Below, one piece after another: positions 1-7,369 of a DNA stretch of 15,115 bases; the first letter of the stretch is position 1, and every line of letters starts with the position of its first letter. Both the position numbers and the translations under genes were made by a program. Origin of the DNA: JALTDM01 sp964421355 (GTDB lineage Bacteria > Bacteroidota > Bacteroidia > Bacteroidales > JALTDM01); contig CAYQWX010000049.1 of the NCBI GenBank assembly GCA_964421355.1, positions 1 through 15,115 on the forward strand, given 5' to 3'. The notes beneath the pieces are model-generated. The model had not been told where the DNA came from and made no database searches. It saw only the letters and a list, made by a program, of their open reading frames with translations.

Positions 1-1
1 A

Positions 2-661
2 GAATTTGGAGCAACATATCATTTTTTATTTAGTGACCTTATTGATAATGTATCAAGTGCAGGCAAAGGAGAAAGAAAAGGAGATAGTAAAGGAGATAGG
101 ATTTTAAATAGTTACATTGCTGTTAAGTTTGATATATTCTCTTCTAAAAAAGTAGTAGATGTAGGACAAGACGCTTATGCCGAAGTAGATTTTTCAAAAA
201 TAGACAAGATGGACTCCGATGGAGATGGCGTAATAGATCTATGGGACGAATGTCCGGAAACACCAGCTGGCGTAAAAGTAGATCAAAAAGGTTGTCCTGA
301 AGATGACGATAAAGACGGCATACCAAATTACAGAGATGACGAAGTTCACTCGGTAGATACGGCAATTGTTAATCCAAAAGGTGTGGCTTTGACAGAAAAA
401 GATATTATTGCATTGTCAGATTCTAATGATGCAATAACAGAAGATGAAATATGTCTCTATTATCCAAGTATGTGTGGCATTACAATTACACGTCGTCATT
501 ATACTGAAATACCAAACAAATTTAAATTTGTTGATACTAATAAAGACGGTTATATAGACCTTGACGAACTTAATGCTGTTGTCGATAAATTCTTTGATTT
601 TGAAATTGATTTGACAGCAGATGATATTACGGAATTAACGGAATTCTTCTTTTCTCAATAA
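2..661 (+). CDS. Outer-membrane beta-barrel protein with thrombospondin type 3 repeats and an EF-hand, 5' end missing
   Basis: The frame is open from the window edge, so the start lies upstream; 219 residues are visible. Residues 1-60 look like the last strands and a loop of an outer-membrane barrel, ending in the aromatic strand YIAVKFDIF. An in-frame ATG at 209 is internal, not the start, because the barrel-like sequence runs into it without a break. Residues 71-110 hold acidic calcium-binding repeats of the thrombospondin type 3 kind (DSDGDGVID, then DDDKDGIPN) with the usual CPETPAG linker. The tail has a well-formed 12-residue EF-hand loop at residues 178-189 (DTNKDGYIDLDE, ligands at positions 1, 3, 5, 7, 9 and 12). 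In this family type 3 repeats are often followed by an OmpA peptidoglycan-binding domain; none is present here. Probable role is a calcium-stabilised surface or envelope protein; the exact function is unknown. Confidence 0.8.
   Translation, partial: EFGATYHFLFSDLIDNVSSAGKGERKGDSKGDRILNSYIAVKFDIFSSKKVVDVGQDAYAEVDFSKIDKMDSDGDGVIDLWDECPETPAGVKVDQKGCPEDDDKDGIPNYRDDEVHSVDTAIVNPKGVALTEKDIIALSDSNDAITEDEICLYYPSMCGITITRRHYTEIPNKFKFVDTNKDGYIDLDELNAVVDKFFDFEIDLTADDITELTEFFFSQ
65..100 (+). repeat. Three tandem 12-bp repeats encoding K-G-(D/E)-x
   Basis: Three adjacent 12-base units, AAAGGAGAAAGA, AAAGGAGATAGT and AAAGGAGATAGG, lie in frame inside the barrel gene and encode KGER, KGDS and KGDR. Units 2 and 3 differ by one base. 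The position, just before the last barrel strand, suggests a charged outer loop that could change length by repeat slippage without breaking the frame. Confidence 0.8.
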
Positions 662-680
662 CATAAAAAAACGATAAAAA

Positions 681-2405
681 ATGAAACCTATATTACTAAT
701 GGTAATTTTAGCTGTAGGATACATAATAATGTATCGTTTTTACCAAAAATTTATAGGACCCAAAATATTTAATGTCAATGACAAAAATCCTGTCCCTTCA
801 AAAGAGTTTGAAGATGGGAAAGATTTTGTTCCCACAAAAAAAATGATAATTTTTGGACACCACTACACATCTATTGCTGGAACGGGTCCTATTGTAGGTC
901 CCGCAATTGCTATTATTTGGGGCTGGGTTCCTGCTATTCTTTGGGCATTTCTTGGAAGCGTCCTTATGGGAGCTATTCACGACTTTGGTTCTCTCATCAT
1001 ATCTATGAGAAATCAAGGAAAGTCAATATCTGAATATACGGCAAAATATATAAATAAACGAACTAAATTTTTATTTTTTCTCATAGTATTTATTGAATTG
1101 TGGATAACTATTGCAGTATTCGGAATTGTAATAGGAAGTATTTTTGAATTTTATCCTACATCTGTAGGACCTGTATGGTTACAAATACCTATTGCCATGT
1201 GGCTTGGGTATATGATTTACAAAAAAAAGAAAAATATGCTTATATGGACTATTGTTGCAGTTGCCCTTATGTATGTAACAGTAGTGTTAGGTAGTTATTT
1301 TCCCATTAAATTGTCGGAATTTACTTCTATGCCAGTTACAGGTTTATGGACAATAATATTACTTATATATGCTTTTATAGCATCTGTTTTGCCTGTTACA
1401 TTGTTGCTGCAACCTCGTGATTATATCAATGCTTATCAATTGTTTATTGCTCTTGGGTTGATAGCGTTAGGAGTAATTGTAGCATCTTTTAATCCTAATT
1501 TTACAATGGTAGCACCTGCTATAAATCTACATCCACAAGGAGCACCACCGCTTATACCATTTTTATTTATTACAATTGCATGTGGAGCTATTTCTGGATT
1601 CCATTCATTGGTATCATCAGGCACATCCTCTAAACAAGTAAGTAAAGAAAGTGATGCTGTATTTGTGGGAGCAGGTTCTATGATTATGGAAAGTGTGTTA
1701 GCAGTATTGGTAATTTTTTCTGTAGCTGCAGGAATAGGGCTTGGATATACTGATGCACAAGGACATCATTTGGTTGGTTTGCAAGCATGGACTACTCATT
1801 ATGCTTCTTGGGCTTCGGCAGGTGGCTTACAAAATAAGTTAGCTGCTTTTATTGACGGCTCTTCAAATATGCTTGGAACTTACGGTATCCCATTTAGTAT
1901 AGCAATAGTTATAATGGGGGTATTTGTGGCTTCTTTTGCAGGAACCACTTTGGATACAGCAACTCGTATTCAGCGTTATGTGTTAGCAGAATTGTTTGAA
2001 CCATTAAATACCAAATGGGTTAAAAATATGTATGTTACTACCGGAATCGCAGTTATTACCGCAGCATTACTTGCTTTTGCTAATGGTGCAGATGGTAAAG
2101 GGGCAATGATATTATGGCCAATGTTTGGAGCAATCAATCAAACTCTTGCAGCACTAGCTTTGATAATCATAACATTATATTTACAGAAAAAAGGTGGAAA
2201 TAAGTGGTTGTGGTCCGGATTACCTGCTGTGTTTATGACAGTAGTTACTATATGGGCAACAAGTTTGAATGAAATTAACTTCATAAAACAAGGAAATAGT
2301 TTATTAATAGCAGTTAATTTAGCAATATTACTGATTGCTATATGGGTAACAATAGAAGGAACTATTACTTTTATTAAAAATATCAAAGAAAAAGCTTATG
2401 CCTAA
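681..2405 (+). CDS. cstA: Carbon starvation protein CstA family transporter
   Basis: A 574-residue polytopic inner-membrane protein of the CstA/BtsT family, whose studied members import pyruvate or small peptides when carbon is scarce. Family signatures are visible: HHYTSIAGTGPIVGPA at residues 60-75, GAIHDFG at 97-103, QPRDYIN at 244-250, GAISGFHSLVSSGTSSKQ at 302-319 and FAGTTLDTATRIQRY at 419-433. Many hydrophobic segments span the length. It is shorter than the roughly 700 residues of the E. coli proteins, which fits the short form common in other phyla; both ends look intact. The ATG at 681 follows the preceding stop by 19 bases, and the gene overlaps the downstream lipoprotein by 8 bases, so it is probably read as part of that run. 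The substrate cannot be told from sequence. Confidence 0.93.
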   Translation: MKPILLMVILAVGYIIMYRFYQKFIGPKIFNVNDKNPVPSKEFEDGKDFVPTKKMIIFGHHYTSIAGTGPIVGPAIAIIWGWVPAILWAFLGSVLMGAIHDFGSLIISMRNQGKSISEYTAKYINKRTKFLFFLIVFIELWITIAVFGIVIGSIFEFYPTSVGPVWLQIPIAMWLGYMIYKKKKNMLIWTIVAVALMYVTVVLGSYFPIKLSEFTSMPVTGLWTIILLIYAFIASVLPVTLLLQPRDYINAYQLFIALGLIALGVIVASFNPNFTMVAPAINLHPQGAPPLIPFLFITIACGAISGFHSLVSSGTSSKQVSKESDAVFVGAGSMIMESVLAVLVIFSVAAGIGLGYTDAQGHHLVGLQAWTTHYASWASAGGLQNKLAAFIDGSSNMLGTYGIPFSIAIVIMGVFVASFAGTTLDTATRIQRYVLAELFEPLNTKWVKNMYVTTGIAVITAALLAFANGADGKGAMILWPMFGAINQTLAALALIIITLYLQKKGGNKWLWSGLPAVFMTVVTIWATSLNEINFIKQGNSLLIAVNLAILLIAIWVTIEGTITFIKNIKEKAYA

Positions 2406-3462
2406 CAGTAAAATTGTTTACACTTCTATATTACTCATTTTCATACTTTTTTTTCTGTCATGTAAAAGAAAAAAAGAAATAGAACCTGTCCCTCAACCTC
2501 CTAAAACAAAAGAAGGGCTACTCATTGGTAACGAAGGTAATTTTAATTGGGGAAATGCTTCTCTTTCCTTTTATGATACAAAAAATAAAAAAATATATAA
2601 TGAAGTTTACAAATCTGCAAATAACCATCCTCTTGGAGATGTGTTACAATCTATTACAGTAGATAGTAATGTTGCCTATTTGGTAATAAATAATTCCGGA
2701 AAAATAGAAAAAATAGATTTGAAAACATTCAAAACAGTAAAAACATATACGGGATTCAATTCTCCACGTTACATTAATGTTGTTGGAAACAAAGGTTATG
2801 TTTCCGATTTATATGAAAATTGTGTATATGTTATAAATCTCAAATCTGAAGGAAACAATTCAATAATAAAAAAAATAAATATTCCCTCTTGGACAGAAGA
2901 AATGACTGTATATGAAAATTATTTGTATGTGGCAGGAGTTACTACAAATAAAGTTTATATAATCAATACAGTATTAAATGATTTAGTAGATAGTATAAAT
3001 GTTGCAGATGCTCCAATGTCTTTGGACTTAGATAAAAATAATTTATTATGGGTATATGCTGGAGATTATCAATCGTCAGAATATACTTTGCAACAAATAG
3101 ACATAACAACAAAAGAAATTGTTTTTTCGCATCCTTTTGTTGCTCAAAGTGGAACTATGAGCTATGCTACAAAAATGTGTATGTCTCCACAAAAAGATTA
3201 TATATACCTAATTTACAATGGAATACAACAAATAGACGTGTCTTCCAAATCAATAGAAACATTAATAGCTCAAGATAATCTTGTTACACCTTATGGTATA
3301 GGAACCGATATTGAAGGAAATATTTATGTTGCTGATGCAAAAGATTATGTGAGCAGGGGAGAGGTTTCTATTTTTCACCCTAACGGAAGAATGATAAAAA
3401 AGATTACCGTAGGAATAATACCGGGAAGTTTTGCTTATATTAAAATTATAAATAAAGACTGA
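2398..3462 (+). CDS. YncE/DUF5074-like beta-propeller lipoprotein
   Basis: A 354-residue exported lipoprotein. Residues 4-21 form a hydrophobic signal ending in FFLSC, with the lipidated cysteine at 22. Residues after the cysteine are basic (KRKKE), unlike the acidic export signal that sends Bacteroidota lipoproteins to the cell surface, so a periplasm-facing location is the better guess. The rest shows recurring blade-like units of the form 'V-Y-V-I-N/D' (for example NCVYVINLKS, NKVYIINTVL, GNIYVADAKD), as expected for a YncE-type seven-bladed propeller. The start ATG lies inside the cstA end (ATGCCTAA), suggesting translational coupling. Members of this group in Bacteroidota often sit near TonB receptors and may bind a ligand; no receptor gene is visible here. 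Function is not known. Confidence 0.8.
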   Translation: MPNSKIVYTSILLIFILFFLSCKRKKEIEPVPQPPKTKEGLLIGNEGNFNWGNASLSFYDTKNKKIYNEVYKSANNHPLGDVLQSITVDSNVAYLVINNSGKIEKIDLKTFKTVKTYTGFNSPRYINVVGNKGYVSDLYENCVYVINLKSEGNNSIIKKINIPSWTEEMTVYENYLYVAGVTTNKVYIINTVLNDLVDSINVADAPMSLDLDKNNLLWVYAGDYQSSEYTLQQIDITTKEIVFSHPFVAQSGTMSYATKMCMSPQKDYIYLIYNGIQQIDVSSKSIETLIAQDNLVTPYGIGTDIEGNIYVADAKDYVSRGEVSIFHPNGRMIKKITVGIIPGSFAYIKIINKD

Positions 3463-3467
3463 TTTTA

Positions 3468-4301
3468 ATGCAACAACCTATTGTTTCAATTATTTTACCT
3501 GTTTATAACTGTCAATATTTTCTTACAAAAGCATTAGATTCAGTTGTTAAACAAAGTTTTTCCGATTGGGAACTTATAATAATTGATGACGGTTCAGATA
3601 TTGAAACACAAAATATTTTATCCTCATTTCAAAGTAAGCATATTAACAAAATAAAAATTTATAGGAATAATACAAACAAAGGTCTTATATATTCCTTAAA
3701 CCGTGGAATAGATCTTTGTAATGGGAAATATGTAGCCCGCATAGATTGCGATGATGAGTGGAGCCCTGATAAATTAAAAAAACAGGTAGAATTTTTGGAA
3801 CAACACAAGGAATATGTAATGGTAGGCACTTGGACAAAAATATTAATATTTGAGCAAGAAAATAAGAATCCACATCAGGCAAAATATATAACTTATGACG
3901 AAATAAGAAAAAACATATTGAAATACAACTTTATTGTACACTCCAGTATTGTGATAAGAATGGAAATTATAAAAGAAGAAAAATATTCCTACAAATGGCT
4001 ACATATAGAAGATTATGAACTTTGGTTGAGATTGCTTAGGAAGTATAAAGTTTATATTATTCCCGAAAAACTTACAATGTATCGTTTTGGAACACATTCC
4101 ATTTCATACAGAAAAGCCATAATTCAAAATAGTAATAAACTTAAACTAAAATTTACTTATTGGAAATATTTTCCAAAAGATTTTACCACATGGCTTTATC
4201 TCTTAGTAGATGTTAAAGATTTAATCTTTTCTATCAGAACGAAATATTTACCATGGTTGTTTTTTCGCAAACCATATGGAGGTAGGCACAAGAAGAGTTA
4301 A
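3468..4301 (+). CDS. Family 2 glycosyltransferase (GT-A fold, cytosolic)
   Basis: A 277-residue enzyme that by family transfers a sugar from a nucleotide-sugar to a growing envelope glycan. The N-terminus has the family start VSIILPVYNCQYFLTKALDS, then IIIDDGSD at residues 37-44 (nucleotide binding), RIDCDDEW at 91-98 with the metal-binding D-x-D, and an acidic ED pair at 181-182 in HIEDYELWLR as likely catalytic base region. No membrane segment is predicted, although the C-terminal part is aromatic and basic and may touch the membrane. It starts 5 bases after the lipoprotein stop, so it is probably co-transcribed. Its last 54 bases overlap, in antisense, the end of the convergent glycosyltransferase. 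Donor and acceptor cannot be assigned. Confidence 0.92.
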   Translation: MQQPIVSIILPVYNCQYFLTKALDSVVKQSFSDWELIIIDDGSDIETQNILSSFQSKHINKIKIYRNNTNKGLIYSLNRGIDLCNGKYVARIDCDDEWSPDKLKKQVEFLEQHKEYVMVGTWTKILIFEQENKNPHQAKYITYDEIRKNILKYNFIVHSSIVIRMEIIKEEKYSYKWLHIEDYELWLRLLRKYKVYIIPEKLTMYRFGTHSISYRKAIIQNSNKLKLKFTYWKYFPKDFTTWLYLLVDVKDLIFSIRTKYLPWLFFRKPYGGRHKKS

Positions 4302-5339
4302 ATATATAGGGTAAATAATTGCTGTGAAAATAATATGTAAAAAACTTATCTTAAATTCTTTATTTAAAAAGCGGTATTTATAAACAGAATAAAGCAGAAT
4401 ATCGCTTATTGGTTTTGAAAATATAAGTATCCACATTGTTTTTGTAGCAAAGAAGGGGAATGCTAACAAAGATAAATTGGTTAAATAAGCAATAACGGAG
4501 ACCAAAATAGTTACAAAATCACTATATCCTGTAGTTTTTCCCACCCAACGTATTCTTTGCCTCCAAAAATCTTTCCAAGTATTTTTAGGATATGTTTCTA
4601 CAGCACTTTCCTTTTGGAAATTCCACCCAACGCTTTTTGCCCCATATGTTTTCTTTATCCACTGCAACAAAAACACATCGTCTCCGGAGCAATATTTCGT
4701 TTTCAAGTTACTTTGTAGTAAAATATCTTTTTTTACACACATATTCGCAGCACTACCCAATACACTTGTACCAAATAAAGAGGAAGCAATACTTACAGCT
4801 TGCAACACGCTATATTCTATATGTTGAAAATTTTGTAAAAAGCTTTTATCTGTACTCATTATTACATTTCCAAAACACAATACCATATTCTTATGGGAAG
4901 TCAAAAAATCAACACTACTTGCAATAAAATCTTTATTTCTCAAAGTGTCGGCATCCGTTGTAATTATCCATTCACTTTTTGCCACCTTAGCACCTTTTAA
5001 TATTGCTATCTTTTTACCCTTTTCATTTGAAGTTAAACTTAATGTATTTATGTTTAATTTGCTTATATTCTTATGCTTATGTATTAGTTCTAAAGATTTA
5101 TCAGTAGAACTATCATTTACCAAGATAAGTTCAAATAGTGTGGTTGGGTATGACTGTGTTTCAAAACTGTTTAACAATGTTTCAAGATTTGTAGCCTCGT
5201 TTTTTATAGGTATTATTATGGAAATAAAAATTGATTGACCATTTTCTTTTCTTTTTTGTTTTATCTTTGCAATAACCAAGATAAACAATATCTGTTGTAT
5301 AAGGTAAATAAGCAATATAAGACTAAAAATCAATTGCAT
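4248..5339 (-). CDS. Membrane-anchored family 2 glycosyltransferase (COG1215-like)
   Basis: A 363-residue protein when started at the ATG at 5339; an ATG at 5390 is also in frame but would overlap the divergent SUI1 gene by 37 bases and put an unneeded 17-residue extension before the membrane anchor, so 5339 is preferred. Residues 1-24 form a transmembrane segment. The catalytic domain follows: FISIIIPIKNEA, VNDSSTD (74-80), TTDADT with the D-x-D (127-132), GDD (219-221) and the QRIRW motif (261-265) characteristic of membrane-bound, often processive GT2 enzymes. Residues from about 273 to the end hold three to four further hydrophobic segments. Such enzymes build polysaccharides or glycolipids. 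It is the only minus-strand gene seen. The substrate is unknown. Confidence 0.9.
   Translation of the reverse strand: MQLIFSLILLIYLIQQILFILVIAKIKQKRKENGQSIFISIIIPIKNEATNLETLLNSFETQSYPTTLFELILVNDSSTDKSLELIHKHKNISKLNINTLSLTSNEKGKKIAILKGAKVAKSEWIITTDADTLRNKDFIASSVDFLTSHKNMVLCFGNVIMSTDKSFLQNFQHIEYSVLQAVSIASSLFGTSVLGSAANMCVKKDILLQSNLKTKYCSGDDVFLLQWIKKTYGAKSVGWNFQKESAVETYPKNTWKDFWRQRIRWVGKTTGYSDFVTILVSVIAYLTNLSLLAFPFFATKTMWILIFSKPISDILLYSVYKYRFLNKEFKISFLHIIFTAIIYPIYLTLLVPTSIWFAKKQPW
5262..5269 (+). promoter_or_regulatory. Candidate Bacteroidota -7 box (TATCTTTG) for the SUI1 run
   Basis: TATCTTTG matches the Bacteroidota TAnnTTTG box and continues as TATCTTTGCAATA, identical over 13 bases to the box before the methyltransferase. 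It lies inside the coding sequence of the minus-strand glycosyltransferase and would give a leader of about 78 bases before the SUI1 start. No good -33 TTTG was found at normal spacing, so a chance match is possible. Confidence 0.45.
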
Positions 5340-5353
5340 AAAATCAAATAATA

Positions 5354-5725
5354 ATGGGTAAAAATAAGAATAAAAAACGACTTGAAACACAAGAAGGCGG
5401 TCTTGTATATTCTACCAACAAAGAAGTAATGAATCAATGGGCGGAAAAAATGATACAACTCAATAAAATGCAAAATGAAACGGAAAAGCCTACAAACAAA
5501 ACAATATTAAAAATAAGATTGGAAAAAAAAGGAAGAGGAGGAAAAACGGTAACAATAATAGAAGGTTATATTAGTGCGGAAAAGCAGAAAACTCTTATGG
5601 TAGATTTGAAAAAAACATTGGCAACAGGAGGTACAATAATAGAAAATACGATTGAAATACAGGGAGATAAGCTGAAACAAATAAGGGAATTATTAAAAGA
5701 AAAAGGATTTATTGTAAAAGGTTAA
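5354..5725 (+). CDS. yciH: SUI1/eIF1-like translation factor (YciH family)
   Basis: A 123-residue protein with a basic N-terminus (MGKNKNKKR) and the SUI1 domain at about residues 48-122. Recognisable family sequence is RLEKKGRGGKTVTIIEGY, followed by the LKKTLATGGTI stretch and the IEIQGDKLKQIRELLKEKGF end, which is the conserved C-terminal part of SUI1/YciH proteins. Bacterial YciH is related to eukaryotic eIF1 and is thought to affect start-codon fidelity; its role in Bacteroidota is poorly known. An in-frame stop at 5339-5341 rules out an earlier start. It is divergent from the glycosyltransferase with only 14 bases between starts, and 4 bases ahead of the S8 peptidase gene, so it probably leads that transcription unit. 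Confidence 0.93.
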   Translation: MGKNKNKKRLETQEGGLVYSTNKEVMNQWAEKMIQLNKMQNETEKPTNKTILKIRLEKKGRGGKTVTIIEGYISAEKQKTLMVDLKKTLATGGTIIENTIEIQGDKLKQIRELLKEKGFIVKG

Positions 5726-5729
5726 AATT

Positions 5730-7367
5730 ATGAAGAAACATTTTTTCATTATTACATTATTATATTATATACTATCTTATGGTGCAATAGCACAATCGGT
5801 TTCATATAAATATTGGATAGGTTTCAAAGATAAGGCTTGCACACAATACAGTTTATCCCATCCTGAAGCATATTTATCTCAAAGGGCAATAGATAGACGA
5901 CAGCACTATAACATACCGATAGACTCATTGGATTTGCCTGTATGCAAAGCATATTTAGATAGTATAGCACATCATTTTAATATTGCCATCAGAAATAAAT
6001 CTAAATGGCTAAATGGCTGTATAGTAGATGTAACGGACACCTCAGTAATAGACAGCATTCAAAATATTAGTTTTGTTTCTGAAATTAAACGGATTTATTA
6101 TCATTTGGATACAAACAGTATTGGAGCATCTATATACAAAACGAGTGTGAAAACAGATTATGGTTATGCATATAGTCAAGAAGCAATGCTAAAAGTTGAT
6201 TTTTTGCATGAACAAGGCTATAAAGGTGAAGGAAAAATAATAGCAATACTTGATGCAGGATTTAAGAAAGTAAACGAGTTTTCGTTTTTTGATAGTCTAA
6301 GAGCAGATAATAGAATTATAGCCACTCATGACTTTGTAGAGGGTGATACTTTTGTATATGAAAGGAGTTCGCATGGAACAGGGGTATTATCGGTAATGGG
6401 AGCAATCAAATATGGTGAAGTAGTGGGAACAGCTCCTCATGCAAGTTATATCTTGTTGATAAGTGAAGATGCCAACGCAGAAAATATTGTGGAGGAATAC
6501 AATTGGGTATGTGCTGCGGAATTTGCAGATAGTGCAGGAGCAGACTTAATAAACAGCTCATTGGGTTATACTACCTTTGATGACAGCACACAAAATCACA
6601 ACTATAATGACCTTACGGGAAACAAAACTCCTGCGGCAAAAGGTGCAAACATTGCTTTTGATAAAGGAATGATTGTTGTAGTAAGTGCAGGAAACTCGGG
6701 TAACAAGCCGTGGCATTATATTTCCACACCCGGTGATGCTACAAAAGCTCTTACCGTAGGAGCGGTAGATAATTATGGAGAATATGCACCTTTTAGTTCC
6801 ACAGGACCTACTCCAGATGGAAGAATAAAACCAGATGTAGTGGCACAGGGTTACCCAGCAGCTGCATGTTATGACGGTGATTCTGTAAGTTTTGTATCGG
6901 GCACATCATTCTCGTCTCCTATTATGTGTGGAGCAGTAGCTTGTTTGTGGCAAGCATTTCCCGACATGGATAATGCAACTATAGTGGAAGCGGTAAAGAA
7001 AAGTGCTTCACAGTATTTTTCTCCCGATAGCCTTTTGGGTTATGGAATACCTGACTTTGAACAAGCATATAATTACCTTTTGGAACTACAGGAATTATCA
7101 GGCGTGCAAACTAAAGAAAAAGGAGTATTTATTTATCCAAATCCCATAAAAGACAAAATGAACATCAGTTTTTTTGTGCCACATAGTAAAACTTACTTGT
7201 TGTTTTACGGACTAACCGGCAATTTGGTGTTTGCTTTGGATTTATCATCAGCTTCTCATTCTAAGACAGTAATTATAAATGATTTACATTTACTTCCCAA
7301 AGGAATATATACCGTTAAAATAATTGCTGACAACAAAGTGTTTTATGACAAAGTAATAAAATTGTAG
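5730..7367 (+). CDS. Secreted S8 (subtilisin) peptidase with type IX secretion tail
   Basis: A 545-residue serine protease. Residues 1-22 are a Sec signal (cleavage after AIAQ or just before it). An N-terminal prodomain-like region with YWIGFKDK and YLSQRAIDRR is typical of Bacteroidota S8 enzymes. The catalytic triad is complete: Asp175 in IIAILDAG, His215 in SSHGTGV and Ser393 in SGTSFSSP, with the oxyanion Asn322 in SAGNSGN. Residues about 465-545 form a Por-type sorting domain (GVFIYPNP ... LPKGIYTVKI ... KVIKL), so the protein is expected to cross the outer membrane by the type IX system and be released or anchored at the surface. It lies 4 bases after the SUI1 gene and 2 bases before xseA. 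Substrates are unknown. Confidence 0.95.
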   Translation: MKKHFFIITLLYYILSYGAIAQSVSYKYWIGFKDKACTQYSLSHPEAYLSQRAIDRRQHYNIPIDSLDLPVCKAYLDSIAHHFNIAIRNKSKWLNGCIVDVTDTSVIDSIQNISFVSEIKRIYYHLDTNSIGASIYKTSVKTDYGYAYSQEAMLKVDFLHEQGYKGEGKIIAILDAGFKKVNEFSFFDSLRADNRIIATHDFVEGDTFVYERSSHGTGVLSVMGAIKYGEVVGTAPHASYILLISEDANAENIVEEYNWVCAAEFADSAGADLINSSLGYTTFDDSTQNHNYNDLTGNKTPAAKGANIAFDKGMIVVVSAGNSGNKPWHYISTPGDATKALTVGAVDNYGEYAPFSSTGPTPDGRIKPDVVAQGYPAAACYDGDSVSFVSGTSFSSPIMCGAVACLWQAFPDMDNATIVEAVKKSASQYFSPDSLLGYGIPDFEQAYNYLLELQELSGVQTKEKGVFIYPNPIKDKMNISFFVPHSKTYLLFYGLTGNLVFALDLSSASHSKTVIINDLHLLPKGIYTVKIIADNKVFYDKVIKL

Positions 7368-7369
7368 TA

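Noticed and set aside
4592..5238. Plus-strand open frames within the minus-strand glycosyltransferase
   Set aside because: The minus-strand frame carries all family motifs; the plus-strand ones show none and are shadows.
5340..5390. Start of the minus-strand glycosyltransferase at the ATG at 5390
   Set aside because: It would overlap the SUI1 gene and add 17 residues ahead of a natural membrane anchor; the ATG at 5339 gives a normal N-terminus.
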